Shown in pieces: positions 9,563 through 19,050 of a DNA stretch of 64,000 nt. The notes under the pieces are model-generated. The model had not been told where the DNA came from, searched no databases, and worked only from the letters and a program-made list of their open reading frames with translations. The stretch comes from Nonlabens sp. YIK11 (GTDB taxonomy: Bacteria; Bacteroidota; Bacteroidia; Flavobacteriales; Flavobacteriaceae). The stretch spans positions 2,892,001 to 2,956,000 of the forward strand of contig NZ_LBMJ01000001.1 in NCBI RefSeq assembly GCF_001413925.1. The letters run 5' to 3'. The position numbers and the translations under genes are program-made. Within the stretch, counting starts at the first letter, position 1, and every line of letters starts with the position of its first letter.

Positions 9563-10030
9563 ATGAAAGTCAACTTTCTTCTAATATCAATCGCCGTAAT
9601 ACTATTAAGTCAATGGTCTAACGCCCAGCATATTTATTCAACTCACTTGAAAGGTTGTGAAACCAGCCGATTTGCACTGGAGCGTGATAAACCAACTGCA
9701 ATCATGGATAAGGAGGAGTTACAAGGGCTGATCGTAGAGAACATTAACCAAGAAACTTTCAAAAAACTCAAGGGCACCATTAAACTTCAAATTATAGCGT
9801 ACAAAGACAATACTTCGTGCTTATTAAGCTATGAAAATAAAACCAACAAAACAGCAAGCGAAATAGGCATCGCGGACCTCGAACAGTTTATTAAAAATGA
9901 TCTAGTCTGGAATAGAGTGACTGAAAATGCAGCTGTTCTGGTCGAGTTGAAGTTTAAAAAAGGTCGTGTCAATTCTCGCAGAATGGGAATGAGTGGTAAG
10001 AAAGGTTGGCACGAATTGGATTTAAATTAA
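9563..10030 (+). CDS. Small secreted protein, unknown function
   Basis: 155 residues beginning with a clear SpI signal peptide (MKVNFLLISIAVILLSQWSNAQ). The mature part is basic and of mixed alpha/beta character with no recognised domain. It starts 10 bases after the preceding lipoprotein gene, so both form one transcription unit and may act together in the envelope. Confidence 0.7.
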   Translation: MKVNFLLISIAVILLSQWSNAQHIYSTHLKGCETSRFALERDKPTAIMDKEELQGLIVENINQETFKKLKGTIKLQIIAYKDNTSCLLSYENKTNKTASEIGIADLEQFIKNDLVWNRVTENAAVLVELKFKKGRVNSRRMGMSGKKGWHELDLN

Positions 10031-10058
10031 CCCATTTCAAGCCAAATGAAAAGGTCTT

Positions 10059-11147
10059 TTAATCTTCCTCTACCTTAAACTCAATTTCAAATTTTTGGAT
10101 GATTTCCTTCACGCAGCGCTCAGTTGCCGTGAGATGGTTTTTGTCTTTATAGGTTTTGGCTTTTTTACGATAAGGCTCAAAATTACCGTCCTTGTATATG
10201 TTGGGCACTTCAGGATGCACATAATATTGACGACACACGGCTCTTGTATTGCCTAATTCTTCGGCAGCAGCGTCGTATCCTTTTAAAATATTTTTATCCA
10301 CTTCCTTTTCCGTTTTTGGTTCTGGAAGTTCCAGCATTGTTTCAAAAAAGGTAGTCGTCGCACCCCAAGTTCTAAAATCTTTTGCCGTGAAGATCTCGCC
10401 ACCTATTCTGTGAATGTAATCGTTGATCATGCCGCTGTCAATGCCGTGATGCTTGCCTTGCTCGTCATAATATTGAAAGAGTTCCCAGCCCGGAATTTCC
10501 TCGCACTGATGAATCAATTCTACCAGGTCTGCATCGATAATACTTTTGGTTTGTTGCACGCCCTTTTTTCCCTTAAAATGGAACTCTACACCATCATCGG
10601 TTTCATCCAGATGTTTGGTTCTAAGCGTGGAAAGCCCATACGTTTTGTTTTTGCGCGCATATTGTTCATTCCCAACTCTAATGTGGGTCGCATCCATGAC
10701 CGATAGGACGATCGCGAGGCACTTGTTAAGTGGCATTCCAGACAATTCTAGGTCCTTTTCTAGCTGGATTCTTATGTTGGGTAACGCTTTCGCGAAAGCG
10801 GACATTTTAAAAAACTTGGTCTGGTTTCTAAGAACATTCCATAAGTCATGATACCTATACACCTTGCGACCTTTATCGTCACGCCCAACAGATTGCAGGT
10901 GCCCATTCTCAATTCCCGAAATACGCACATCGCTCCATCCTGGAGGTATCACTAGCGACTTGATGCGCTTGAGTTCCTTCTTGTCCGTCACCCGATCCTT
11001 GTTGTTGATGAGATAGGTGAAGCCCTTGCCGTATTTTTTTCTGTAAATAGAAAGATGTTCGTCCTGTATATACACAAGATCGGCAAGATGCGCCGCCATT
11101 TCTGGCTCGGTTAGGGCATTTTTAATTTGTTCTGGAGTAAGCGTCAT
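10059..11147 (-). CDS. DNA topoisomerase IB
   Basis: A 362-residue eukaryote/poxvirus-type topoisomerase I, which relaxes DNA through a 3'-phosphotyrosine intermediate. Visible motifs: LVIPPGWSDVRI and GRDDKGRKVYRYHD in the N-terminal clamp, RVGNEQYARKNKTYGLSTLRTKH with catalytic Arg, FKGKKGV with catalytic Lys, TAKDFRTWGAT, and the active-site tyrosine in AVCRQYYVHPEV. The iterated palindrome is read AFAKA at about residue 117-121. A TATTTTTA sequence just upstream on the minus strand may be its -7 element. Convergent with the preceding plus-strand gene. Confidence 0.92.
   Translation of the reverse strand: MTLTPEQIKNALTEPEMAAHLADLVYIQDEHLSIYRKKYGKGFTYLINNKDRVTDKKELKRIKSLVIPPGWSDVRISGIENGHLQSVGRDDKGRKVYRYHDLWNVLRNQTKFFKMSAFAKALPNIRIQLEKDLELSGMPLNKCLAIVLSVMDATHIRVGNEQYARKNKTYGLSTLRTKHLDETDDGVEFHFKGKKGVQQTKSIIDADLVELIHQCEEIPGWELFQYYDEQGKHHGIDSGMINDYIHRIGGEIFTAKDFRTWGATTTFFETMLELPEPKTEKEVDKNILKGYDAAAEELGNTRAVCRQYYVHPEVPNIYKDGNFEPYRKKAKTYKDKNHLTATERCVKEIIQKFEIEFKVEED
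10785..10800. repeat. Iterated palindrome copy 4
   Basis: Perfect copy in the topoisomerase IB gene, AFAKA frame. Confidence 0.95.
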
Positions 11148-11214
11148 GACCTAAAAATAAATCAGTAGGAAAAAGCGGACACTTAATAAAACGCCAATTT
11201 AATCGAGTTGAAGT

Positions 11215-11913
11215 TTAATCCTCGAGCTGCGCCTCAAACAACTCACTAAAATACTGTTTGATTTTATCCTTGACCGCGTTAGGATCTACTTTGCGCTTTA
11301 ACTCTGACGCCAGTGAAGTCACCGCTTTGTCTTGAATCCCGCAAGGAATAATGTGATCAAAGTAGCCCAAATCTGTATTGACATTAAAGGCAAAGCCATG
11401 CATGGTCACCCAGCGGCTGGCACGTACGCCCAATGCACAAATCTTGCGTGCAAATGGCGTGCCTACATCCAGCCATACGCCAGTCTCGCCAGGACTGCGC
11501 TCGCCTTTCAAGTCATAATCTGCAAGGATTTTTATAAAGATCTCCTCTAGGAATCGTAGGTATTTATGGATATCAGTAAAGAAGTTTTCCAGGTCCAGAA
11601 TGGGATAGCCCGTAATCTGTCCAGGCCCGTGATAGGTAATATCGCCACCACGATTGATCTTGTAATAGGTGGCACCTATCTGTTCCAGCAATTCTTTATT
11701 GGCCAGTAAATTTTCCTCATCACCGCTTTTTCCCAAAGTGTACACATGATCGTGTTCTACAAACAAAAGGTGGTTTTGGGTTTCAAGACCGGCGTCTTCT
11801 CTCCTATTCTTGATTTTGGTATCCAAAATATCCTTAAAAAGTTGTTCTTGAAAATCCCAAGTCTCCTTGTAATCCTTGCGGCCTAGATCTTGAAAATGGA
11901 CGGTTTTGTTCAT
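11215..11913 (-). CDS. lipB: Octanoyltransferase LipB
   Basis: A 232-residue enzyme that moves octanoyl from acyl-carrier protein to lipoyl domains, the first step of lipoate synthesis. Motifs: LLFVEHDHVYTLGKSG, GGDITYHGPGQITGYPI, the catalytic Lys in ARKICALGVR and the catalytic Cys in IIPCGI. Its product would be used by the E2 protein of the 2-oxo acid dehydrogenase encoded 17 kb away. It has its own -7 element. Confidence 0.95.
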   Translation of the reverse strand: MNKTVHFQDLGRKDYKETWDFQEQLFKDILDTKIKNRREDAGLETQNHLLFVEHDHVYTLGKSGDEENLLANKELLEQIGATYYKINRGGDITYHGPGQITGYPILDLENFFTDIHKYLRFLEEIFIKILADYDLKGERSPGETGVWLDVGTPFARKICALGVRASRWVTMHGFAFNVNTDLGYFDHIIPCGIQDKAVTSLASELKRKVDPNAVKDKIKQYFSELFEAQLED

Positions 11914-11917
11914 GGGG

Positions 11918-11925
11918 CAAAGGTA
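11918..11925 (-). promoter_or_regulatory. Candidate -7 element for lipB
   Basis: TACCTTTG on the minus strand, 5 bases before the ATG; the -33 element is not clear. Confidence 0.35.
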
Positions 11926-11981
11926 ATATCTATAAACCAGAAGAAATTACCGGCCAGCACTTTGTTAACTGCAGCTAGAAC

Positions 11982-12140
11982 CTATCGATTAGGATTATTC
12001 AAGATAATCAGCGCAGCGATCACGCCGGGCACCCAACCCAGTAGCGTGAGTATAAAAACAATTACAATGGATCCGCAGCCTTTGTCCAGCACGGCTAGTG
12101 GCGGCAATATGATGGCTAGGATGACTCTCCAGATGGACAT
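11982..12140 (-). CDS. Pmp3/YqaE family membrane peptide
   Basis: A 52-residue protein (MSIWRVILAIILPPLAVLDK, then CGSIVIVFILTLLGWVPGVIAALIILNNP) with the two hydrophobic segments and the ILPPLAV...LTLLGWVPG-IAA pattern of the Pmp3/UPF0057 family. Members are small plasma-membrane proteolipids linked to salt and membrane-potential stress. It lies alone between lipB and lysS. Confidence 0.88.
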   Translation of the reverse strand: MSIWRVILAIILPPLAVLDKGCGSIVIVFILTLLGWVPGVIAALIILNNPNR

Positions 12141-12219
12141 ACGGCAAAAGTGTTTGATGTAATAGACCTTAAAATAAAGACTTTGTTACATGAAAAAGCA
12201 AAAGATTGATAGATGTTTC

Positions 12220-12255
12220 GCTTTTGCGCCTTGCCTGCCGGCAGGCAGGAAAGCG
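12220..12255. repeat. Nested palindromes: GC-rich hairpin inside an iterated-palindrome copy
   Basis: CGCTTTTGCG and AAAGCG, the two halves of a degenerate iterated palindrome, are split by a 20-base hairpin element with core CCTGCCGGCAGG at 12234-12245. It looks like one repeat inserted into another. Both lie between the Pmp3 gene and the lysS promoter. Confidence 0.75.
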
Positions 12256-12293
12256 ATATCCCATAAAACCGCCTTGCGAACCATAGATAGGTT

Positions 12294-12323
12294 TTGCAGC
12301 ACAACTTTACAAACTTATCTTTG
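12294..12323 (+). promoter_or_regulatory. Promoter of lysS
   Basis: TTG at 12294-12296, 19-base spacer, TATCTTTG at 12316-12323; a textbook fit to the Bacteroidetes -33/-7 consensus, 21 bases before the ATG. Confidence 0.65.
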
Positions 12324-12344
12324 CACGCTTAAATCAATTGCCAA

Positions 12345-14036
12345 ATGCCACTTTCTGAACAAGAAATCGTACGCCGTGAAAAACTAGGGAAAATACGCGA
12401 GATGGGAATCGACCCGTATCCTGCGGCTCAATATCATGTGGACGCTACCACAGCATCCATTAAAGCAGATTTTAAAGAAGGAAAAAAAGTGGTCATCGCT
12501 GGCCGCTTGATGTCCAGAAGAATACAGGGAAAAGCCTCGTTTGCAGAGATTCAGGATGGTAAGGGAAGAATCCAGGTGTACTTTAACCGTGATGAGATCT
12601 GTCCCGGCGAGGACAAGTCGCTTTACAACGATCTGTATAAAAAGCTTCTCGACATAGGCGATTTCATTGGGATTGAAGGCGAGCTTTTTACCACTAATGT
12701 GGGCGAGCAAACCGTGATGGTCAAAAACTTTGAGCTACTGAGCAAAGCATTGAAACCATTGCCATTGCCCAAGACTGATGCCGATGGCAACACCTATGAC
12801 GAGTTCAACGATCCCGAGATGCGCTACCGCCAGCGCTATGCAGACCTTGTGGTCAACCCTAAAGTAAAAGATGTTTTTGTCAAGCGTACTAAACTTTTCA
12901 ACGCCATGCGCTCCTTTTTTAATGAGCGTGAATATTTTGAGGTAGAAACGCCCATTTTGCAGCCTATTCCTGGTGGTGCTGCGGCAAAACCTTTTGTGAC
13001 GCACCACAATTCCCTGGACATACCCTTATACATGAGAATTGCTAACGAGCTGTATTTAAAGCGTTTGATTGTTGGTGGTTTTGATGGTGTGTATGAATTC
13101 AGCAAGAACTTCAGGAATGAAGGTATGGACCGTACCCACAATCCAGAGTTTACTGCCATGGAAATCTATGTGTCCTACAAGGATTACAACTGGATGATGG
13201 AGTTTACCGAGAATTTGCTGGAGCACTGCGCCATGAAAGTGAACGGAAAGACGACCAGCACCTTTGGCAAGCACGAGATCGAGTGGAAAGCACCGTATCC
13301 ACGAGTGACCATGACAGATGCGATCAAGCAATTTACCGGCTTTGACATCACGGGTAAAAGTGAGGAAGAGTTGTTCGCTTTCGCGAAAGCGCAAGGCATC
13401 GACGTCGACAAGTCCATGGGTAAAGGAAAGTTGATTGACGAGATATTTGGTGAGAAATGCGAAGGCAATTTTATCCAACCTACCTTTATTACTGACTATC
13501 CTAAAGAAATGAGCCCTTTATGTAAAACTCACCGCAACAATCCAGAATTGACAGAGCGTTTTGAATTGATGGTTTGCGGTAAGGAAATTGCCAATGCCTA
13601 CAGCGAGCTTAACGACCCTATTGATCAAAGAGAACGTTTTGAAGCCCAAGCTGCCCTTGCAGATCGTGGTGACGACGAGGCAATGTTTATCGATCAAGAT
13701 TTCTTGAGAGCTCTGGAATATGGTATGCCACCTACATCTGGATTAGGAATAGGTATGGATCGATTGATCATGTTCTTGACCAATAATCCATCGATTCAAG
13801 AAGTACTCTTTTTCCCGCAGATGCGTCCAGAGAAAAAAGCTGGTGTTGAGCTAAATGAAGACGAAAAAGTAGTTTTCGAGCGTCTTAAGAAACATGAAAA
13901 AGTAGACCTAAATCAACTCAAGGATGAAAGTGGTCTATCCAACAAAAAATGGGATAAAGCCGTCAAAGGATTGACAGGCAAAAAGGTTGCTAAAGTCTCC
14001 AAAACCGATGATGGCCTTTTTATAGAAGTGGTTTAG
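12345..14036 (+). CDS. lysS: Lysyl-tRNA synthetase, class II
   Basis: 563 residues; charges tRNA-Lys. The OB-fold anticodon domain covers about residues 50-150 (VVIAGRLMSRRIQGKASFAEIQD). Class II motif 2 is in FRNEGMDRTHNPEFTAMEIY and motif 3 in GLGIGMDRLIMFLTN. A C-terminal helical extension of about 60 residues (from EKKAGVELNEDEK onward) is longer than the E. coli enzyme and usual in Bacteroidetes as far as I recall. The iterated palindrome is read AFAKA at about residues 345-349, inside the insertion domain. Confidence 0.97.
   Translation: MPLSEQEIVRREKLGKIREMGIDPYPAAQYHVDATTASIKADFKEGKKVVIAGRLMSRRIQGKASFAEIQDGKGRIQVYFNRDEICPGEDKSLYNDLYKKLLDIGDFIGIEGELFTTNVGEQTVMVKNFELLSKALKPLPLPKTDADGNTYDEFNDPEMRYRQRYADLVVNPKVKDVFVKRTKLFNAMRSFFNEREYFEVETPILQPIPGGAAAKPFVTHHNSLDIPLYMRIANELYLKRLIVGGFDGVYEFSKNFRNEGMDRTHNPEFTAMEIYVSYKDYNWMMEFTENLLEHCAMKVNGKTTSTFGKHEIEWKAPYPRVTMTDAIKQFTGFDITGKSEEELFAFAKAQGIDVDKSMGKGKLIDEIFGEKCEGNFIQPTFITDYPKEMSPLCKTHRNNPELTERFELMVCGKEIANAYSELNDPIDQRERFEAQAALADRGDDEAMFIDQDFLRALEYGMPPTSGLGIGMDRLIMFLTNNPSIQEVLFFPQMRPEKKAGVELNEDEKVVFERLKKHEKVDLNQLKDESGLSNKKWDKAVKGLTGKKVAKVSKTDDGLFIEVV
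13376..13391. repeat. Iterated palindrome copy 5
   Basis: Perfect copy in lysS, AFAKA frame. Confidence 0.95.
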
Positions 14037-14065
14037 GAAAGATAAATTATCAGCTGCGATCAAAA

Positions 14066-14095
14066 AAAGCCCTTTTCAAAATTGAAAAGGGCTTT
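14066..14095. terminator. Bidirectional terminator between lysS and the 14113-14388 gene
   Basis: Stem AAAGCCCTTTTC / GAAAAGGGCTTT with a 5-base loop and a T-run on the minus strand; it serves convergent genes. Confidence 0.85.
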
Positions 14096-14112
14096 CTCAT
14101 TTAAGACTCTAA

Positions 14113-14388
14113 TTAATAATTGGACTCATTAGATGCGGCTGCGGCAAGAATTGCAGCTCCAAAAAGTAAAAAGAGTAGCCCTAGCACTATGATGGTCAAC
14201 ACATAGAACAATAACATGCCTTTTGCCCAATTTTGCCTGGTAGGTCTGCCATCATTGCTAAAAGCCCATACCAGCAATAAAACAGTACCTATTATCGGTA
14301 GCGAGGTAACTAAAAAATAGAGAACCCATTTCATAGGCGTTATTACGGGTTCGGTTTGATGGTGCTGTAAAAATTGATCACTTTCCAT
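14113..14388 (-). CDS. Small two-helix membrane protein
   Basis: 91 residues. A soluble start (MESDQFLQHHQTEP) is followed by two membrane spans (about residues 20-42 and 58-85) joined by a polar loop NDGRPTRQNWAKG. No known domain beyond the two-span layout. Stand-alone gene, convergent with lysS. Confidence 0.65.
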   Translation of the reverse strand: MESDQFLQHHQTEPVITPMKWVLYFLVTSLPIIGTVLLLVWAFSNDGRPTRQNWAKGMLLFYVLTIIVLGLLFLLFGAAILAAAASNESNY

Positions 14389-14479
14389 AAAGTTGGTTTT
14401 GGTTGGTTAATTCATAAAATTAAACTTTTCTTTTAATGATAGGTCACAATGCCGTTGAACAAATAAAAACAAAGAAAAA

Positions 14480-14929
14480 ATGAAAAATCTAATGCTCCCT
14501 TTCATGATGCTGCTGGGAATAACTGCCATGACCGCTCAAAAGAATCCAGAACGTGCAGAGAATCGCATGGAAAAACGCAGTGAGCGTATGGAAAAAATGG
14601 ATCCAGCCGTTGTGGCCTCTATGCACGCCAAAAGAATGACTCTAGCTCTTGACTTGAGTGACAAGCAAGAAGCCCAAGTAGAAAAAGTACTACTGGCCAA
14701 CGCTACCAAGAGAAAGGAAATAATGGCTACCAGAAAAGACCGCAAGGAACTTTCTAAAGAAGAAAAAGTAGCACAAGCCGAAGCAAGAATGGACGAAAAG
14801 ATAGCCACTAAAAGTGCTTTTAAAGACATCTTAAATGATGAACAATATGCTCGATTTGAAAAAATGGCGCATATGAAAAAACGCAACAAGCGTGGACGCA
14901 TGGCTAAAACTCGCGTTGCCAGAAAATAA
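14480..14929 (+). CDS. Exported helical Spy/CpxP-like protein
   Basis: 149 residues: signal peptide (MKNLMLPFMMLLGITAMTAQ), then an almost wholly charged helical protein rich in Lys, Glu, Arg and Met. The segment LDLSDKQEAQVEKVL ... LNDEQYARFEKM has the spacing of LTXXQ-like and DUF4890 proteins, which are periplasmic stress or metal-sensing chaperones. Very basic C-terminus (KKRNKRGRMAKTRVARK). Role inferred only from resemblance. Confidence 0.65.
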   Translation: MKNLMLPFMMLLGITAMTAQKNPERAENRMEKRSERMEKMDPAVVASMHAKRMTLALDLSDKQEAQVEKVLLANATKRKEIMATRKDRKELSKEEKVAQAEARMDEKIATKSAFKDILNDEQYARFEKMAHMKKRNKRGRMAKTRVARK

Positions 14930-15040
14930 ATTAATGGTTGGTTGGTTGATGAATGGCTCTAGAATCTTTTAAGATTTTAGAGCTTTTCTAGTATACGATC
15001 CTTTCTTATATTACGTTACAGCATTTAAACAGTCATCACC

Positions 15041-15421
15041 TTGAACCATCTCACATCACTTTTTCTACTTTTTCTTATCACATTCCCTATTGTAGGACTC
15101 GCGCAGGAGCAGCAAACCGTAGAAAATACCAACTTTGAAGTCCAGTATCCCATCAAGAACACTTTAAAGCCCGTGGATGCAAAAAAGGAAACCCAACTCA
15201 TCCTTTCTAAAACTGATCTTGATAAAGAAGCCGCAACAGTTTTAAAGCAGCTGGTGAAAAATCACGCCAAGGCTTCCAACAAGTATCGCAAGAGTGCCAC
15301 TTTAACGCGTGAGCAACAAATGGAACTCAAAGAGCTGGAAACTCGCTATAAGTTTGAACTCAAACAATTGTTAGGCGAGGATAACTACAGAAAGCTGCTG
15401 GTCGTTGTTCACACCGATTAA
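15041..15421 (+). CDS. Small secreted protein, TTG start
   Basis: 126 residues read from a TTG codon: signal peptide MNHLTSLFLLFLITFPIVGLAQ, then a charged helical protein with ATVLKQLVKNHAKASNKYRKSA and LTREQQMELKELETRYKFELKQLLG. No ATG is available upstream in frame. Similar in size and composition to the preceding Spy-like gene; possibly distantly related. Function unknown. Confidence 0.6.
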   Translation: MNHLTSLFLLFLITFPIVGLAQEQQTVENTNFEVQYPIKNTLKPVDAKKETQLILSKTDLDKEAATVLKQLVKNHAKASNKYRKSATLTREQQMELKELETRYKFELKQLLGEDNYRKLLVVVHTD

Positions 15422-15429
15422 TTGGAATT

Positions 15430-15445
15430 CGCTTTCGCGGAAGCG
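15430..15445. repeat. Iterated palindrome copy 6 (one mismatch)
   Basis: CGCTTTCGCGGAAGCG between two convergent genes. Confidence 0.85.
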
Positions 15446-15462
15446 AAAAAACCAAAATCTTT

Positions 15463-16755
15463 CTACCACTTAGAAACGACCTCTTCTACTGCAGTCACTG
15501 TGCTGTCAAGATCTTCATAACTCAACGCATCATTAAGGAAATAGCTTTCAAAGGCGCTAGGCGGCAAGTAGATGCCACGATCCAGTAAGCCATGAAAGAA
15601 TTTTTTGAACCACTCATTATTACCCGTGGCAGCCGATTCAAAATCAATTACTGGCTGGTCTGTGAAGTGAACCGACATCATGCTACCGTACCTATTGATC
15701 TGGTAATCGATTCCCTTTGTTGAAAGCACGCTCTCAATACCTTTATGTAGATGTTCGGTCTTTTGAGCGAGATTGACAAAGACATCTGGGTTGTCATTGA
15801 GATGCTCCAGCATGGCCAATCCTGCGCTCATCGCTAATGGATTACCACTCAAAGTTCCTGCTTGATATACAGGACCCAAAGGTGCCAGATGGTTCATAAT
15901 TTCCTGTCTTGCGGCAAAAGCACCTACCGGCAAACCACCACCTATAACCTTACCATAAGTGATAATATCTGCTTTGACGCCAGTGGTCTCTTGGGCACCA
16001 CCGCGAGCTAGTCTAAAACCTGTCATCACCTCATCAAAAACAAATAATGCACCGTTAGCATCACACAGTTCTCGTATTCCTTCCAGAAATCCTTCTTGAG
16101 GTACGATACAACCCATGTTGCCAGCTATAGGCTCAATGATGACACAGGCGATCTGATCTTTGTTTTTTTCAAAAATTTCCGCAACTTGATCTAGGTTGTT
16201 GTAAGCAGCAAGTAAGGTGTCTTGAGCCGTTCCTTTAGTCACTCCAGGACTGTTGGGACTACCAAAGGTGACCGCACCACTACCTGCTTGGATCAAAAAG
16301 GAATCGCTGTGACCATGGTAACAGCCCGCAAATTTGATGATCTTATCACGACCTGTGAACCCGCGAGCGAGTCGCACGGCGCTCATACAAGCTTCAGTAC
16401 CGCTATTGACCATTCTTACCTGATCTACATTAGGCGCCATGGAAACTACCAATTTTGCAATTTGAGTTTCCAGTTCTGTTGGCATTCCATAAGACGTTCC
16501 CTTTTTTGTAGCTTCAATCACAGCATCTACAACTGGTTCAAAGGCATGACCTAAAATCATGGGACCCCATGAAGCGATGTAATCAATAAGTTGATGACCA
16601 TCTTCTGTATGCAAATAGGCGCCTTTGGCGCTTTTGACATAAACGGGATCACCGCCTACAGCGTTAAATGCTCGAACTGGAGAATTTACACCACCAGGAA
16701 TATATTTTTGAGCCTCATTAAATAGAGAGCTACTTCTTTTGTAAGTAAATGACAT
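15463..16755 (-). CDS. hemL: Glutamate-1-semialdehyde 2,1-aminomutase
   Basis: 430 residues; converts glutamate-1-semialdehyde to 5-aminolevulinate, the C5 route to haem. PLP-dependent class III aminotransferase fold: [10 protein letters not shown] near the N-terminus, [25 protein letters not shown], and the PLP lysine in [15 protein letters not shown]. It starts 2 bases after the glucosaminidase gene, so the two are co-transcribed. Confidence 0.96.
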   Translation of the reverse strand: MSFTYKRSSSLFNEAQKYIPGGVNSPVRAFNAVGGDPVYVKSAKGAYLHTEDGHQLIDYIASWGPMILGHAFEPVVDAVIEATKKGTSYGMPTELETQIAKLVVSMAPNVDQVRMVNSGTEACMSAVRLARGFTGRDKIIKFAGCYHGHSDSFLIQAGSGAVTFGSPNSPGVTKGTAQDTLLAAYNNLDQVAEIFEKNKDQIACVIIEPIAGNMGCIVPQEGFLEGIRELCDANGALFVFDEVMTGFRLARGGAQETTGVKADIITYGKVIGGGLPVGAFAARQEIMNHLAPLGPVYQAGTLSGNPLAMSAGLAMLEHLNDNPDVFVNLAQKTEHLHKGIESVLSTKGIDYQINRYGSMMSVHFTDQPVIDFESAATGNNEWFKKFFHGLLDRGIYLPPSAFESYFLNDALSYEDLDSTVTAVEEVVSKW

Positions 16756-16757
16756 GC

Positions 16758-17603
16758 TTAATTTTTTGTATTGGGCTCAATCAAAAGTGTCGAGCCTAGA
16801 CTAATGGAATTGTCCCTTAAACCGTTGATAAGCTTGATACGCTCTACGGTAGTATTATGTTTTGTCGCAAGGCCGTACAAGGTATCACCTTTCACAACCG
16901 TATGTTTGATTTGAGAACTATCGTTGTTTGTTCTTGATAAGGCTTTAGGTGCTTTGCCCAGTACCTGCGCATCGTACAGATCGAGTCGATAGCGCTCTAT
17001 GAGGCTTATCAATTTATCTGGATACCTTCTATCTGTAGCATAACCGGCATCTTTTAGACCTTTTGCCCAGGCTTTATAATCGTCAGCATCCAATTTGAAT
17101 AAATCACGATACCTAGATCTTTCAGTCAGGAAAAGGCTGTGATCCCTGTAAGAATAAGAAGCGTCCTTGTATTTTCTAAAACACTCTTGGTCTTCATCGT
17201 CATCGTGATAGATTTTATTACCGGTCCAACCCGTATGGCATTTAACACCAAAATGGTTGTTCGCCTCAACGGCCAAGCGGCCCTTTCCAGATCCACTTTC
17301 CAGAATCCCTTGAGCGAGAGTGATACTTGCCGGGATTTTATACAGCTGCATTTCCTTCATGGCATCTGCAGCAAAATTGTCGATGTAGATACTCACATCA
17401 TCCTTATCTGATGGCGTGACGGTCCTGGTGACCTTCTCATCAGTTTCCTTAACCACGACAGACCGTTCATCTGGAGATTTCTTGACCGTTTTTGTGGTTC
17501 TGCTTCGTTTCTTTGTGGTGACCACTTTGTTCTTGGAACCGCAGGAAACCAGCAGTCCCGAAGCTAGAAATAAAATGAGAAAAGTCTTAAATGTAATCTT
17601 CAT
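16758..17603 (-). CDS. Lipoprotein glucosaminidase with LysM domain
   Basis: 281 residues; probable peptidoglycan hydrolase. Lipobox LLVSC at about residue 21 and a basic linker, then a glucosaminidase domain (about 80-210) with [19 protein letters not shown] carrying the catalytic Glu, [17 protein letters not shown] and [10 protein letters not shown]-terminal LysM motif (about 235-277, [21 protein letters not shown]) binds glycan. The first 17 bases overlap the end of the upstream fused gene; hemL follows at 2 bases. A lipid-anchored cell-wall enzyme. Confidence 0.9.
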   Translation of the reverse strand: MKITFKTFLILFLASGLLVSCGSKNKVVTTKKRSRTTKTVKKSPDERSVVVKETDEKVTRTVTPSDKDDVSIYIDNFAADAMKEMQLYKIPASITLAQGILESGSGKGRLAVEANNHFGVKCHTGWTGNKIYHDDDEDQECFRKYKDASYSYRDHSLFLTERSRYRDLFKLDADDYKAWAKGLKDAGYATDRRYPDKLISLIERYRLDLYDAQVLGKAPKALSRTNNDSSQIKHTVVKGDTLYGLATKHNTTVERIKLINGLRDNSISLGSTLLIEPNTKN

Positions 17604-18870
17604 ACTGTAGTTGTAGACGTCCTTTTTTCCTTAGTCTGCGATTGAATCCAGGGATACCCTGAAGACCGCCTGTATGGATGGCTAAAATACGGGTTTTGTC
17701 GCTAAAAAAGCCGCTTGCCACCATCTGTTCTATACGATACATCATTTTACCCGTGTAGATGGGATCGAGTGGAATTTCGCTTTCGCGAAAGCGAACATTC
17801 AAATAATCTATCAAGGAATCTGTAGACTTTGCATATCCACCAAATGCATCTTCAGGAATTAACGTGAAATTCTTGTTGTCGGTATATTTTTCAATTTCTT
17901 TCTTGAGAAAATCACCTTGCAACGCAGAAAAAACGAGAACGTGCTGGTGATCTGCAGTACTGTTGATGATTCCCGCGGCCGTACCACCAGTACCGGCTGC
18001 AACGCAAACAAACTGATAATGTTGTTTTTCTCTGGATGTCAAAATCTCTGCCGTTCCTTTGACCGCTAGATCATTCGTACCACCTTCTGGAATAAAATAA
18101 CTGGTTCCGTACATCGCCCTTAGTTTTTCCTCAAAAAGTACCGAATCCTTTTTTTTGTACTCTTCTCTTGTGACAAAAACCAGTTTCATGCCGTTACTGG
18201 CTGCTGTTTTTAATGTTTCGTTTTGTGACAATGTTTTTTCTAGATCAATCCCCAACTCTTCACCTCTAATAACACCTATGGATTTGATTCCTAAAATATG
18301 ACACGCGGCTGCGGTCGCAGCGATATGATTGGAATAAGCGCCACCGTAAGTAATGATTTGGTCAAAGCCGTGGTCTATAGCATCCTGCAAATTGTATTTC
18401 AATTTACGCAACTTGTTGCCTGAAACTGTTGGGTGCAACAGGTCTTCTCTTTTGATATCAATAGTGATCTGTTGTTCAGGAAATGAAGCGAACGATTGGA
18501 TTTTGGATCGGGCGCATTTAAAGAGTTCTTGCTGGTTAGACTTACCGTAGAAGTCTAAAAAGCTCCACCTAGACCTTTTAGATAAATAGTTCAGGTCATT
18601 TTCCATGGCATAGGCCTCGCGTTCAAAGATGATATTGCGGTAGGCCTGATCGTGATTCATTGTCAAACGACCGATGAGGTACTCTACAAGATACCAAAGG
18701 TAAAAGGGTAAAATCAACAACTCCAGTTGCTGCCTTAGATGAATACGTTCATGATTGATAAAGGTCTCATTCTTTGTTAAATGCTTACTTGTAATTAAGA
18801 CAAATGGGTATAGAGTTATACCTGAAATTCGGAATACGGATAGGAATCGAAATGTGATGAAATAATTCAA
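17587..18870 (-). CDS. HExxH membrane domain fused to ACC deaminase/D-cysteine desulfhydrase-like PLP enzyme
   Basis: 427 residues from a TTG start. Residues 1-110 form a membrane-associated domain with FINHERIHLRQQLELL (an HExxH motif, HERIH) and FEREAYAMENDLNYL, which I know as a separate small flavobacterial protein. Residues about 125-415 are a PLP-dependent ACC deaminase/D-cysteine desulfhydrase-like enzyme: KREDLLHPTVSGNKLRKLKYNL (PLP lysine in GNK), ITYGGAYSNHIAATAAA, AGTGGTAAGI. No start codon lies at the junction in this frame. The palindrome is read RFRES. Upstream partner of the glucosaminidase and hemL. Confidence 0.8.
   Translation of the reverse strand: MNYFITFRFLSVFRISGITLYPFVLITSKHLTKNETFINHERIHLRQQLELLILPFYLWYLVEYLIGRLTMNHDQAYRNIIFEREAYAMENDLNYLSKRSRWSFLDFYGKSNQQELFKCARSKIQSFASFPEQQITIDIKREDLLHPTVSGNKLRKLKYNLQDAIDHGFDQIITYGGAYSNHIAATAAACHILGIKSIGVIRGEELGIDLEKTLSQNETLKTAASNGMKLVFVTREEYKKKDSVLFEEKLRAMYGTSYFIPEGGTNDLAVKGTAEILTSREKQHYQFVCVAAGTGGTAAGIINSTADHQHVLVFSALQGDFLKKEIEKYTDNKNFTLIPEDAFGGYAKSTDSLIDYLNVRFRESEIPLDPIYTGKMMYRIEQMVASGFFSDKTRILAIHTGGLQGIPGFNRRLRKKGRLQLQYEDYI
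17778..17793. repeat. Iterated palindrome copy 7
   Basis: Perfect copy, the only one read in the RFRES frame inside a full gene. Confidence 0.95.
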
Positions 18871-19050
18871 ATCAGCAAATGCATCTAATAGTTAAAAGTA
18901 ATGGATTATTTCGTACTTCAAGATCAAATTATCGATGAATGGTTGAATTGACCTTAACAAGGTTAAATGTTATTTATCTAATTTTCAGATATTTAAGTAT
19001 TTTAATATTTCATTTAACCTGATTATTAGCGTTTTATCGATGGTAGTAGC

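Noticed and set aside
13056..13478. A 140-codon minus-strand frame
   Set aside because: Antisense to lysS motif 2; lysS is certain.
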